Part shown: piece after piece, positions 19,443-31,734 of the stretch
How the letters are laid out: each line of letters starts with the position of its first letter
Numbering within the stretch: the stretch's first letter is position 1
Assembly: GCA_039519185.1 (NCBI GenBank)
Contig: CM076848.1
Location: 30,361,917-30,425,916, forward strand
DNA from: Astragalus membranaceus
Taxonomy: Eukaryota; Streptophyta; Magnoliopsida; Fabales; Fabaceae
Length of the DNA stretch: 64,000 bases
Reading direction: 5' to 3'
The notes under the pieces: model-generated
Database searches by the model: none
What the model was told of the DNA's origin: nothing
Seen by the model: the letters and a program-made list of their open reading frames with translations, nothing else
Program-made: the position numbers and the translations under genes

Positions 19443-22400
19443 GGAGAGATGGGAGATGGAAGGAGAAGGAAATTTGCCACTTCTTCTAAGGAAGAAAATA
19501 AAAACGCTACCCACAAACATACACGCGCGCGCACACACACACATATGGTCAAATAAGCAACAAGACACACAAATTAGTCTAACTACAAGTCAAGCTAGTT
19601 TTATTACATTTTAATGGAAAATGAAAATCAACAACCGAGATTTTCCTATAATCAATGATTTAAAATTGTTCTTATTTTTCTTCTTACTCTCCCTTTTTTG
19701 TCTTCATCATTAGCAAGGATAAACTTATATTTAATTCTTTTTTGCATTGATTTTTGATATTTGAACTGAATAAATTTTTCTTCTCTTATTTCAGGCAAGT
19801 GAGCCTAATTCGCCAATAGATGCAAGAGGATGATCATTCACTGTAGCAACATTTGATATTTTTTAAATACAATGGACTCACTTTTTCTATTAGCTGCGTT
19901 TTTGACTCACCAACTAAGCTTCGTATTAACCCTTTTGATCATGACAAAAAGGAGGAGAAATATAGGATTGTTACAGGATGCATATAGGATTGTCACTTTG
20001 CATTTAGTCAGGGGAGCATCAAGTAAGGGGGAGTCTAGATACATATCATGAATAATGCATTGTTTTTAGTTTGCTTGATGAACTAACCTCCCACCTAAGA
20101 TGAATCAAAGTTTTGTCATCATCAAAAAAGGGGAGAATGTGGATATCTTGTGTTGCAGGTTAAGTTTTTATGATGAAGCAATCAAAGACAATGTGACAAA
20201 TGGAACTCCAAGACACAACAGACTCAAGAAGTAAGTCCGTGTCAAGGGTAGTCACTAGGAAGTGGGGTCGTGTGTTAGGAATGAAGTGTAAACCGCTTTT
20301 GAGGACCGGCTCAAATCACTATACAGACTAGCACTCACACAATTAACCTAACTTATGCCCATATTGATAAAAGCATGCTAAATAGGTTAGGCACAAATGT
20401 TTACAAGCATAAAATCAATTATGCACTTGGTTTTAAAGAGAAAGGAAGCAAGAAATCGATTATGCACTTATGTTTTTAAAAGAACATGTTTTTGGAAGAA
20501 AACAATTGATTGATTATGAGCTTCATTTTGGAAGCACAAAATTGATTATGAGCTTCATTTTGGAAGCACACAACCGATTGATTTCTTAAAGGTCTTCTTT
20601 TCTTAAAGTAAGCAATCGATTGTCACACTATGGTTTCTAAAGCAAACAATCATATATGAGTGACAATCATGTGCTTAGTTGGTAAGAGGTATCGAAAAAG
20701 TATCTGAGAAGTATCTTTAGTTGGTAAGAAGTATCAAATATGTATCTGAAAAGTATCGAGTCAAATATTTTTTAAAAAGAATTAAAAAATTATTAGATAC
20801 TCTTTGAGTACGTATCGGGAAGTATCAGGTACGTATCGGTATCGGATACGTATCCGACACGGGTACGTCTCCATTTTTGAAGTATCGGGGCTTCATAGTT
20901 TTTAATCCTCTCTCCAATACTACTGGTGGGGGGGGGGGGTCAAAAACTCTCCTCGAATATATTTGATACCAGCATTTTGGAAAAGTTCTCATAACAAAAT
21001 TGCGATACCAGTAATTTTTATGGTAGAGTTGCAATAAAAAAAACATGAAAAATTCTACCATGCCCATTGAGTTTTAATGGGTATGATACCATGTAGGCAA
21101 AAATAGAATAATATTTAAATTTATATTAAAGTATTTAAATATATAAAAAGAGTTTAATTTATATACATATATTGTGAATAGGCTTTTACAATTCATGGAG
21201 TGGCTGATTACCAATTGACTAATTAATTGGCGGTTACCAATTGAACAATTTCTTTTTATTGATGTGTCAACCTTAATTGATAGATAATATAAAAGACTTA
21301 TACATCTATTATATATATACCATTATAAAAATGAGGTATTATTGAGTAATTGAATATCGTGTATCATGTAATAATCTACAAAACTCAATCGGGATGGAGT
21401 CCTCAGGGAAAAAACATTTACCAAAAAGAAGAGTTGTGGCGGAGATGGAGAGGTGTGAGTGTGAGTGTGAATGATGGCAATGTTTGGAATGATTAACCCA
21501 CGCCCCTTCCGGTCTAGCGTAGTGTCTGTCTGACTCTGTTTGTCTGCGTGACTCTTGAGTCTTTTCCGTATCTGATTTGTTCCATGCCCTACAGTAACAT
21601 GCTCTTCTTTGTGACAAGACACTGCCTCCCTCCTCTGTGATTTTGTACGTTCTTTTGCATTTCGAAAGAGAATCTTGAAAGAAACGTCGTCGTTTAGCAA
21701 ACTCAATGTAATGAAAATAAAACCTTTGCTCATTACTAATTGAGTTGAAAGGGGTCACAATTGCACAGAAGCAAGCATATAATATCAACTCTGCACATTC
21801 CCTACTGCAAAAGAATAAAGTATCACATCAACGAATCATGGTCGTCTTAATTTACGCAAATAACTGTCGAAGAAGAACAATATATACACTGACATGCGTG
21901 CACGCGCTCCACATCTTCCTCACCTCGTTGTTGCTGTGTTAACTATTAATGTCATCCTTAAAACCCTAAATTAAAAATTTGTGTTTAATTATCTTTTCGC
22001 GGATAAGAAAACCTACTACTGTCTATCATCGAATTTGGAAGGAATAAATAACTGATAAAGTACTAATTAATTAGATCCATTCATGATCCATCGATGCAAA
22101 ATTTCTGTTATTCAGTTCTTATTGCAAAGTAAGTATATACTCCTTACTACATATCATGATGACAAATGTCGTTTTGCTGTTGTTCTTCTGTGTGGGATGG
22201 ATTTTTTGACCCCATTTATATGACGTTGTGTCAGAGAATTTCGCGCATGCTTTTACACCAAATGAGATTGAGAACGCCTATAGATTCTATCCAGAACCTG
22301 AATTGAAGGAGGAAAATTGCATAAATTTTGCTTATGATTAAGAGATATTCCCATATCACTATCAGTTACTAAAAAACTAATATAAGTGCATTATCCTCAT

Positions 22401-23325
22401 TGTTAATTCTATAAGTTGGTTTCAAAATTCGAAATTAATGTCATCAAATCATGGATCAAAAATAGAGTTTAACTCATCTCATGTAGTATCAAATAAAAGT
22501 GATTGTGACACGTACAAGAAAATAATATTTATTATATTTTTAGTATCTGTCATTTTCTCTTTTATTGTTATTACTTGTAAAAATCATCTCTTCCTCCAAT
22601 TCTTTAGGTATATGAAGGGGATCTGAATCCACTACATTTGTTTTCAACTATATGCATGGTATGTGTAAATAAAAAATAGTTAAAGACCAAAATACCCTAA
22701 AAATGTACTGAAAATGCAGGAACTGCAGGTTTTGTAACTGCATGAATTTGAATCTATATGAAGGTTGTAACTTACTTTTGCCATCACAAGTTACCGGGTT
22801 TAAAAATTAAAATGTCCTTCATGTAAAAACAAGCTTTGAAATTGTACATAACAAAGAGAATGAGACTATGCCGTGAACAAAACAACCCTTATCTTTTTTT
22901 TCCTAGTCAGAATAATCGCACTGAACAAAACTTTGTTTGGTGAGAATGATAGTTACATGTAGTACTATTTCTGTGCTAACTCCTTAGTGCGATTCTTAGG
23001 AGGATATCCTTACAAAATTAGAATGAATGTATCTGCTAGGTCGACAGCAATTCGGTCAAATTCCTATTATGATATGTTAAAATAAAAGTTTGGTTTATCA
23101 TGCTTCAAACCCAAGTTGGTGAATCGCTTTCTTTTTTAAAGCTAAATAAATTAAAACCACTCAAAAACCACTGTTGCTATACGTATTTGTTCCTATACGA
23201 ATCTCATCCTCTCGTATGCAATTGGATAACCCTCAATTTGACACACTCACTCTACACAATATTCATTTTCTTCTCTCTCACACGCTCCCTCTTTCTCTCA
23301 TATTCTCTCTCATACGCTCCCTCTC
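19443..23325. other. Intergenic DNA between CACTA 1 and CACTA 2
   Basis: No gene is supported. It contains a CA/GC microsatellite (about 19525-19552), a Copia-like remnant (20100-20300), diverged direct repeats around 20400-20640 (ttgattatgagcttcatttt twice), a gtatcggtacgtatcgg-rich patch (20690-20880), a 13-base G run near 20927-20939, and 20-bp sequence near 21060 shared with 7800. Overlapping minus-strand ORFs at 21323-21788 show no recognisable protein. Confidence 0.55.
20100..20300 (+). mobile_element. Copia-like 3' end remnant (polypurine tract and start of LTR)
   Basis: The sequence tttgtcatcatcaaaaaagg followed by ggagaatg and then TGGATATC is the familiar end of Copia internal regions and the start of the 3' LTR. 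No second LTR or coding region was found. A diverged solo end is the simplest reading. Confidence 0.45.
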
Positions 23326-23554
23326 CACTACAAGAATAAGCCCCGTTTCCTGCGAAACTTTCCGACGAACTCTTATTTGTCGCAATTTCCGACGGATTTC
23401 CGACCAAAAAGGTCGTCGCAAATGTTCAGGAAAAAAGGCGTTTACTTTCCCGCTTACGTTTCCGACGAAAACGTGTTTCGTCGCAAATTTGCGACGGCTA
23501 TGTCCGTCGGAAAACGCTAAAATGTCGTCGCAAACTAAATAACCCAATTAAAAG

Positions 23555-23845
23555 TGAGAGTATTCCCTCGAAGCAGTGACTCTCCTCATTCATTCATTCC
23601 TCTTTCGTTCTCTCCCCTCTCCTCTGCGTTCTCTCCGTCACTCTCCTCCACCCTCCGTAGCCCTCCACCGCCTTCCTCCGCCCTCCTCCATCGCAAACGT
23701 TCTCCAAGGCTACGAAGACAGTCTCTCGCTCTCCCTCTTCCCCTGCCTTCCACTCTCCCTCTCCCTCTTCCCGTGCCTCTCCATCGCCGTTCTCCTTCTC
23801 TCAGTCGCCTCTCGCCTCTCCTCTCTTCTTCTTCTTAAAGGGTAA
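23555..23845 (+). other. CT-rich leader segment of CACTA 2 with splice donor
   Basis: This CT-rich block ends cttcttcttcttaaag followed by the donor GGTAAGTACG. The same architecture and closely similar sequence occur in CACTA 3 at about 31735-32110. It is probably a transcribed 5' exon belonging to the element family rather than cargo. The open frames through it are low-complexity and not supported as protein. Confidence 0.55.
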
Positions 23846-24803
23846 GTACGATTTTCTTCTTTTTCACTGAAAAGCCACAAATTTTGGTTCATTCAAAACC
23901 CTAACCCCGTTTTCCCCTTTCGATTGAAATCCTAGGGCAAAATCCAGCCCCTATTTCGCTGACTGAAAACGAGGAAGGAACAGAAGCACACTGGAATACA
24001 AGTGGTGAGAAATCAATTTCTCTCATTGTTATGTCTAGGTCAAATTCGTAATCCGTTTAATCAACCCTAACAATGGGTGTTTGTTTGATCTTTGGGGTGT
24101 GCGATTTTGTTTAGGATTTAAGATTTGTTTATGATTTGTTTTGTGTTTGTTTGATGTTAGGGTTTAGGATTTCGTTTTTACGAGTTTATATTTAGGGATT
24201 TCATTTCTGCTTCATCTAATAAAGTTTTGCTTTTGATTACAGGTTCATTTTGATGGAGGAAGAACGGGAAAACCATTTGGGTGGTGTTAGGGTGCTCATC
24301 GTTCTCATGGTTTTTGCAAGTTATAAGAACAAAGGGTATTCATTGGAAGGAGCTGTCAATTCATTTTGAGTGAATGCCATGATTGTGTGTGTTTCACTTG
24401 ATAATTTTTGCTTTATTTTCATAATTCTTTCCCCGTGCCAAGATGCTTTTGGATCCTATATAAGTATATGTCAGGGATATAAAGGAAGTATTTGAAAAAT
24501 CACCTTAATCTTCCTTAATTGATAATTGCTTAAGAGTTGATATAAACCCATTCATTATTTAGTTTATGGTAGCAGAAGCATGCTAATTTTTGGTTAGGCT
24601 TATGTTCCCATACATTATAAAAAAAGACCTGAAGTCTATTTACAAATGTATCAACTTGCTGAAATGATTATTTTTAGTCTAATAATAATAATGCTAAGGC
24701 TCATTGAGGATCCAACAATAGAATTTGTGAAAGATGCACATTACACTTTTGAGCAATTTTCTAGGTCTTGCTATTCTTTTTTGGAAATAATAGCACGAGT
24801 TGG

Positions 24804-24832
24804 ATATTATTATTATTATTATTATTATTATA
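24804..24832. repeat. (TTA)n microsatellite
   Basis: About nine TTA units lie in the interior of CACTA 2. Confidence 0.9.
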
Positions 24833-24859
24833 ATTTGTAACTCCACTAAGACCACTTTT

Positions 24860-25905
24860 GCTTTATGACAGGAGGTTGTTGTTAAGCACAAGCTCAAGCA
24901 TCCTAATGTTTCTATTGGTTGGATTTCTATTACTATGCACATATTATGGCTTTGCTGCTGTAAAGAAGAAGAGAAAGAGTTGTAGAATTTATATAAAAAA
25001 TGATAGGGAATGGAGCAGGAAAGGTATGTTATGTGATTTGAAGAAGTTCATTTTGGTGTCATCAATTTGTTGTTGATTAGAGTAGTTTGGGATTACAATT
25101 GTTGGTGTTCCTTTATATTGTAGATTTATGTCGTTGTTACTGTCCAAGCAACTTCTAAAGAGATGTTTAATCCAAGAGTGGATTAAAGAAGAGATGGTTT
25201 CCAAAAATTCCTTCCCAACACAAGAAAAGAAGTTTGGATCTCAAAGTTTAAGAGGAAACCAGATGGCATTTCAGGGAAGGTAACATTTTACTTTGTTTTC
25301 ATCAAGGAAACCTTTCACTGGTTTTATTTATTTTTATGCACCTTAAAGTTTATCCAATTTTACTTTTTTTTGTGTGTTGCCAAATTTACAGGTATATGCA
25401 CTTACGAGTAGATTGACACTTCTTATGCCTATAGACGATTCTTCTCAACTGAAAAAAGAAAGGTCTCCACTAGGCGAAAAGGTTTTCTCTTTTTTCTTAA
25501 GTATTTTGTTCAATACCAACTCTGCTATATATTGTTAAGCATCTTTTGATATAGTAGCAAATCCTCAAAGTTCAAAAGTTGCTGCATTTGTTTAAGCTCT
25601 TTGATATTGTTAACTTTTTTTAATCCTAACCATGATATAGTAAGTGTCATTCTTTGCATATATACCTAATCTCAGAATTTTCTCTTTTTCTTTTCTTCTT
25701 TACAAATCTCCAAGAAGTGAGAATTATATTATTTGCTTATAAACTCAGTCAGTGTGTATGCCCTGTCAAACAACATGAAGCCCTTTGGTTTTAGACCACC
25801 TATAAACATATTACATGACACCTCCTCTTTAATAATTTCCTCTCTGATTTATGTTTGCAAAAGGATAAGATGGAAAGTACTTCAAATGATTTATCTGAAG
25901 ATGAG
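24860..25905 (+). other. Unidentified exon-like pieces in CACTA 2
   Basis: Several stretches are bounded by plausible splice sites (for example after acag at about 24872, the donor after 25279, and 25392-25482, which encodes VYALTSRLTLLMPIDDSSQL). I do not recognise the parent gene or genes. They are likely captured exons like their neighbours downstream. Confidence 0.35.
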
Positions 25906-27459
25906 GTATTAGACATGGCTATTCTACATTTAATGCCTGATAAAAGTAAGATTTCATGTTAGTATAATGGTAATCACCTGTTCTTTTTTACTTCCCTTCA
26001 TGGTTTACTCTTTTTAGTTGTATATGCTTAAAGTTGCAGCAAAAGCAATGCCTTCATAGAGTCAACTTGCTAAAAATAAAAGGGTACCTATATAATACAT
26101 TTACTAATCAGCTTTCATTCTACTACCTATTTGTTTTTTGTTCTGTCATGCATTTTTCAGTGGATAGAGCGAATTTCAATTGAATTTTGTCAAAGATAAT
26201 CTCATTTTGGTTTTTAAATCTTTCTCAATGTTGGCTTAATCACGTGTAAACTAATTATTTGGAATTTCAGCATATCTTACTTTGTCAATTTCAGCACCCA
26301 TTACTCCTCATTAACCATATTATCCAGATATTATCAATAGCTCTATGTTGTTTCGTCGCTTATTCATAATTTCTTCCAACTCATTTTGAATGTTCCCTCT
26401 AATTGATGAGTCTTCACATTTTTTCTGCCCAAATTATGATTTGAGCATGTTTGAAGCATACCCTCCTTCCATTTGGTTTTGATACTAATTAGTTTTCCTT
26501 TTTCTGTTATGTTTGGCAATTAGGCAGCTATTTGGTTTTGGTACTTATTATTGTTTTGTTAGTATAACATACATGCTCAATTATTGAACTATATTTTGCA
26601 CCTGCTGGACATTCTTATCAATGGCCAATTTCCAAACCTTGAAATCTAATCTGTTACCGATGAAAGTCTCTATTTGATGATTATTTTTTGATCATATCGC
26701 ATACTTGATGGTCGTGGCTCTGCTTTTTTCCCAACAGGCAGCAATGTGGCTGTAGAAAAGGTATGCCATCCTACATTTTAGAGCAACTAGATGTGGGTGT
26801 AGGATAGTATTGCTATAACACCATCCTACATTGTTGCCTCAAACATCTTTTTCCTTCTATTTCAATGTGGCTATAGGATAATGTTGCTATGTTACTATTT
26901 AGTTCTTTTTATCGGTTTTCTTTATACTTGATTAGCATTCATTATTCTCTAAATTATTTTTGCATTCAAGGCTTAAGTATTATAGTTGACAAGATTGATT
27001 AATCTACTTCTAGGATGTTATCTTTCTGAAACTTAATATGTTTTCTTAAAGAGTCCATCCATTAATTTTTGTGGTCGGATTTATTTCTTTCCTTTCATCC
27101 ATGCATTTTTCACTTTGCTAATTAAGGAGCTACTTATTATATTCAAGATTGACTTTTAGGAAGAAGCCATTGAACACGTGAGGAAAAGAAATGAATTCAA
27201 GGGACATATTATATAAGTCTTAAGGAATGCTCAACATTATATGGTAGGCAGGCTGCATTGTAATATATATATCTTCTCACTATTTTCTTTGTTGGACATG
27301 TCAGATAATTCAAATTCCTAATTGTAGATTTGAAGTCTGTTATAAGAGATTAATCAGCTTTTTACTTTGCTCATCTACTCATCAGCTTTTTACATGTCAG
27401 ATAATTCAAATTCCTAATTGTTTATTCAATGAGTGTTCTTATGGTTTGTAAATTTCAAG

Positions 27460-27550
27460 ACATTCAACCTGATGAGCTGCATGTGAAATTTCAAGATTCC
27501 AACTTTTTGGAGGAAGCACAGTTAGTTGATGTTCGAGAGCCTGAAGAAGT
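27460..27550 (+). pseudogene. Captured rhodanese-domain exon (rhodanese/PpiC-like protein)
   Basis: One exon piece encodes PDELHVKFQDSNFLEEAQLV followed by DVREPEE, the start of a rhodanese domain. The wording resembles the plastid rhodanese-like/PpiC protein of plants (STR12 type). The active-site cysteine loop and the rest of the gene are absent. It is followed after about 50 bp by MAK16 exons, so two unrelated genes are joined. Confidence 0.65.
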
Positions 27551-27599
27551 GTATGCTCCTATTTTCTTAAACTTTAGTTAGTTTTGGAAATCATTGAGA

Positions 27600-28087
27600 G
27601 AAGCTAGGAGAGAAGAGAAGGCTGAAAAAGCTGTGCTAGAAAAGGTTATAGTTAATCCTAATGTTATCCATGAACATTAAATTATATGTAATTTTTGCTT
27701 TCCTCATTATTGCTTTTGAATATTACCCAGTCTATTGAAAAAGAGCTATTAGAACGCATTAAGAAAGGAGTCTATCAACAAGCTGATATTTACAATTATC
27801 CTATCGAAGCGTACAATAAGGTAATTGATATGGAGGAACTTAATGAGGTCGATGAAGAGGATGAAGAGGTACATATTTACCAATCCATTTCTGCTGTGAA
27901 TTGTGTTTTGATCAAAGTTGGTAGAAATTTATCTTCGCAGTGCGTTGGCACTGTTTAATTTTGTTTATTCAAATTGAACATGAAGCAGAAATAGAATATG
28001 TGGAAGGTTATGATGAACTAGAGGAAGATGACAAAGAAGAATTCGGTGATTTTGCAATTCACGAGTCACAAGGCGATGATGAAAATG
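27600..28087 (+). pseudogene. Captured MAK16 C-terminal exons
   Basis: Exon pieces encode ARREEKAEKAVLEK, then 27731-27868 (SIEKELLERIKKGVYQ, YNYPIEAYNKV, acidic tail) and 27989-28087 (EIEYVEGYDELEEDDKEEFG). This is the C-terminal half of MAK16, a nucleolar protein of 60S ribosome assembly. The N-terminal domain with its zinc-binding region is missing. The retained introns point to DNA-level capture. Confidence 0.8.
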
Positions 28088-29183
28088 GTAACATTTGGTT
28101 TACAAGCTTTGGTTTAGAAGTTGAACATACTTTTAGTTAACTGAAACCTAGATACAAAAGATTCCATATATCAGCTTGTTTCTTCTTTGCTTGTTTTAGT
28201 TGAACATACTTTTAGTTAACTGAACATACTTTTAGTTAACTGAAACTTAGATGTTTTGGTTGCTAGAAAGATATTTGGCTTTCTTCTTTGCTTGTTTCTT
28301 GAAATGCTATTTGTGATAGCAATTGTCTGAATTTTATAATCTTTGCTTAAATTTTGCTTATCTTCTGGATTTGGATGTGTTTCTCTGATATCTAAATGCA
28401 GAATATTGGTATTAGGTATGTGTTCTTTAGAATTGGGTACAGCTTCTTCTGCATGTTGTTGTTTTTGGTTGTTGTTAAAACTAATTGTCTGATTCAGTTT
28501 GGTTATTCTGTAAGCCCAATAGAAAACAGCCCAATAGGAAAATGGCTATATCAGTATATTGGAATAGGAACTATAATTCTGCTTTGCTATTCACTGTTAG
28601 GATATTCTGTTTTGCTAAGCTCTGATACATGAGCCTTTTCTGGCTTTATCATTGCAAGCCTGACTGAGCCAAGTATGGGGTATGGACTCTGCTAGACTTT
28701 AGGAAACATACTATCTTCACGAAATTCATTCTGAATTGTGTGCTCAGTTAAAAAGAAAAGGGTCATTTTAATCCCATTATCCGTTATCTTGTGACATCAC
28801 CTTTTGTTATGCTTTTTCTGCTGGTCATGTACTCTAACGGTGGCTTATTGTTACTGGTTTATTTTATAAGATATGAGATTACATCATTTTGTCTTTTTGC
28901 AGTGGGTCTTGGTTACTTTCTGGCAGACTGGCTAGGATGCTTTTAATTGATTGTGAGCAAAACAGTAATGGCTGATTGTTAATTCCTCTGTTCTAGGTGC
29001 TTTAGATATGCCCTGCATTTTGAACCTTTTATGAATGCCTCATATTTGTTGAATTATGCCAGTGTGTGCTTGTACTTTGCAGCAGTCCTCTTTTAATGCA
29101 ATGTAATGTGTATTTTTGGTCTATGAATTGTAGGTCATCTGCACACTTGGAGGAACTGTATTTGCGGTGATTCTGGCCCTGCG
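28088..29183 (+). other. CACTA 2 interior, no recognisable gene
   Basis: The stretch is T-rich and intron-like. Near 28195-28245 the sequence gaacatacttttagttaact is repeated three times, counting the copy at 28122. A short segment at about 29134-29180 after a good acceptor encodes VICTLGGTVFAVILAL, a hydrophobic helix of unknown origin. Confidence 0.35.
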
Positions 29184-29406
29184 TGTTAGAGTATGTAAAA
29201 TATGTAAAATAGATTTACTATTCTGTAAAATAGGTTTACTATTCTGTAATTACAAGCACTGTAAAATAGTCACTGCAGTATAGTTCTCTGCAGTGACTCT
29301 GCCTCCTGTTGTAAGCTCAGTAGGAATGCTGTATAAATAGTCTCTATGTACTCATTCAGAAAATTCAATAAAACAGAAACAATTCAATTAGATTCTAACT
29401 GAAACA
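29184..29406 (+). mobile_element. Probable Copia-type solo LTR inside CACTA 2
   Basis: The segment starts TGTTAGAGTATG, contains direct repeats ctattctgtaaaatag / ctattctgtaattac, a TATA box (gctgtataaatagtc at about 29327), and an aataaaa polyadenylation-like signal, and ends near gaaaca. This is the layout of a short Copia LTR. I could not find a clear target duplication, so the boundaries are approximate. Confidence 0.45.
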
Positions 29407-29786
29407 GTTAAGAGTAAATCATTTTCAATCAATGGAAACTAGGAAAGGTTTAAGGATTATTAAATAGTATGTATTAGTACCGATTAGTATGTATAATTTA
29501 AATTTTTATTTATTTTTTTAAAATTTCCGACGGATTTCCGACGGAATTTCGACGAAAATGTGTCAGAGTTTGCGACGACTTTGCCACGGATATTTGCGAC
29601 GGGTTTCCGACGACTTTGCGACGGAGACATTTGCGACGAAAAAATCCGTCGGAAACGCTTTCCGCCGAGCGATTTTGCGACGACTTTTTGTCCGTCGGAA
29701 AGTTCGTCGGAAACGTCAATTTCCGACGAAAATTGCTGCGTTTGCGACGAAAATTGCCGTCGGAAATCGTCGATTTTCTTGTAGTG

Positions 29787-29921
29787 CTCCGTCTCTCTTC
29801 TCTATTCAGAATTTCAACTTTCCCCCTCCTAAATCCCCTTCTTCTTCTTCTTCTTCTCTCAACCGGACCCATCCCCTACAACCTCCCTCATCCTCCAACC
29901 ATCATTGAAGAAGAAGCCATA
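29787..29921. other. Host sequence between CACTA 2 and the LINE
   Basis: A CT-rich stretch including a (CTT)n run. Together with 23100-23325 it forms the sequence CACTA 2 inserted into; it resembles a plant 5' leader, but no coding exon can be tied to it. Confidence 0.4.
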
Positions 29922-30914
29922 TTTTTTTTTAAGCAAAGAAAAATCTATTAAAAAGAGAAAAAGAAATATATAAAACCAAGGGGGGACCAGACCAAAACCC
30001 AAGGCCAGAAAATAGAAAAAGTAGAGAAAGGGAGACCGAGTGTTGTATCCAACAGCCAGACCAGTTTTCTGCCTCAATTTCTTCTTTTGTTGCTTGGTCA
30101 TAACCGGTTCAGTGTACTTCTTAGCTGAATCCGGAATCATCGGATCGCCAACATCATCTGTCGACTCCCCCCGAAACCTTCTTAAAATTTTCATGTCAGC
30201 TTCAACTGCCGGATTCAAGGCTGAATCGACAATCGACACTTTGGCCTTCGGAAAGAAGTTCATTGTTGCTTGAGAATTAGAGACAATCTCATCATCTGAG
30301 ATACCTGCCCAATTTTTACATAAAACAGTTGCCTCTACCGCATAGGAAGCATCAGAATCAAGCCTATTCGTGGGAGACTTGGTGGAGTGTGCTTCACTCG
30401 GAGTGTTGGAATCAACATGATTAGGAATAAAACCCATCAGGGGGTTATTACCGGAGTCATTGTGAGGAATATTATTAATGCCTCCAAACTGATTTGGAAT
30501 TGCAATCTCTCTTATAGAGATGACACCATCTGGAAGATCCACCATGGCGTCAGCTGAGATACCGATCTCCTGTTCAGCATTTTTATCACAAACAATATTA
30601 TTACTACTCGAAGCTGTACCTTTTGCGAGAGTTATATCCTCACCGTCAATCTTGTTCAAATCCCGATCATAATCCGGGGCGGGCTGCTTCTTTCGCTCCC
30701 AAACCTTAGAGGCAGGAGGCTGTGCTCGAGGTTCCTGATTGCCGTGAACTTGCTTACAATTGGAGATTTGATGCCCAATGATATGGCAATATGAGCAAAA
30801 TTGTGGGAGCCGTTCATAAACAACATCCACGTAAAATGCATAACCTTCACGTTCAACCATAATGCGCTCAGGAAGTGCACTATTAAAATTAAGATCAACA
30901 AGAATTCTTGCGAA
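29922..30914 (-). mobile_element. LINE fragment: L1-type ORF1 joined directly to a 3' end with poly(A)
   Basis: On the minus strand a 5'-truncated ORF1 runs from about 30914 and is followed by a T-rich 3' end (ttttaatagatttttctttg) and a run of nine A (T run at 29922-29931). Only ORF1 is present; the endonuclease and reverse transcriptase of ORF2 are missing although the 3' end is kept. That points to an internal deletion before or after transposition. At 30915 the sequence changes abruptly to the long inverted repeat described next. Confidence 0.65.
30020..30914 (-). pseudogene. LINE ORF1 (zinc-knuckle nucleic-acid binding protein), truncated
   Basis: The translated product has the plant L1 ORF1 signature ERIMVEREGYAFYVDVVYER followed by the CCHC knuckle FCSYCHIIGHQISNC. 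The upstream DUF4283 domain is lost except for its last residues. The long tail is hydrophilic with PMIPDSAKKYTEPVMTKQQK near its end. ORF1 proteins bind LINE RNA. The open frame continues rightwards into the inverted repeat to 30992, but that part is foreign sequence. Confidence 0.8.
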
Positions 30915-31345
30915 CCATATACCCACATATAATTTGATAAACCTAAAATACCCCTTCCAAACTAAAACTCGCTCGGATTTACCCCCACTCAAGGTAAATC
31001 CGCTTTGTTATTTTTCCAAAGCGGATTCATCTACCCAATAGGTAAATCAGACTTTTAAATAACAAAGCGAATTTACCTTATGTGGGAGTACATCCGCTTT
31101 TAAAATTAACAAAAGCGGATTTACCTAATGTGGGGGTAAATCCGATTTTCTTTTTTTTTAGGGAAATCGGATTTATCTTTTTTTAGATAAACCCGCTTTG
31201 TTATTTTTCCAAAGCAGATTTATCTACCCAATAGGTAAATCCGAATTTTAAATAACAAAGCGGATTTACCTTATGTGGGAGTACATCCGCTTTTAAAATT
31301 AACAAAAGCGGATTTACCTAATGTGGGGGAAATCTGATTTTGAAA
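30915..31345 (+). repeat. Left long inverted-repeat arm
   Basis: The arm is built from aaagcggatttacc-type modules in alternating orientation, with the whole module set duplicated in tandem (about 30985-31160 and 31185-31340). It is inverted relative to the arm at 39120-39462. Confidence 0.8.
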
Positions 31346-31734
31346 TTAAAATTAAAATTAATTTTTTTTTAGAAATATAAAATAAATATCAATATCGGTC
31401 GTCTTTTGGTTCTGTTTAGTGTATTGTTCGTTAACATGTGACGATGTTGTACGTCAGGTGAATAATTTAGGCTAAAAAATCGGTTTTCGAGCAACCTACT
31501 CACACTACAAGAATAAGTGCTCTTTCCTGCCATTTTTTCCGATGAACTCTAGTCCGTCGCAATTTCCGACGGATTTCCGACCTAAATGTCGTCGCAAATG
31601 TTCAGAAAAAAGAAGCGCTAAAATTCCCGCTTACCTTTCCGACGAAAATGTTTTCGTCGCTAATTTCCGACAACAATTTTCGTCGGAAAACGCCTAAAAT
31701 CCGTCGCAAACGCAAATACCCAATTAAAACACAA

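Larger units (their letters stand above)
23326..29786 (+). mobile_element. Non-autonomous CACTA transposon 2 with captured gene fragments
   Basis: The ends are CACTACAAGAATAAG (23326) and the inverted partner ending TTTTCTTGTAGTG (29786). The 3-bp duplication CTC lies on both sides (23323-23325 and 29787-29789). Subterminal zones (23340-23540 and 29525-29775) are packed with ttccgacgga, tttgcgacga and gtcggaaa repeats in both orientations. Between them lie a CT-rich leader with a splice donor, a rhodanese/PpiC-like exon, MAK16 exons, further exon-like pieces not identified, and a probable solo LTR. No transposase is present. Length is 6461 bp. Confidence 0.92.

Noticed and set aside
21323..21788. 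Two overlapping minus-strand ORFs of 136 and 149 codons
   Set aside because: No recognisable motif and no splice or promoter context; the sequence is low in complexity around a histidine/serine run.
23554..23845. Overlapping ORFs of about 90 residues rich in Ser, Leu and Pro
   Set aside because: They are caused by CT-rich composition in all frames, and the same block recurs as an apparently non-coding leader in CACTA 3.
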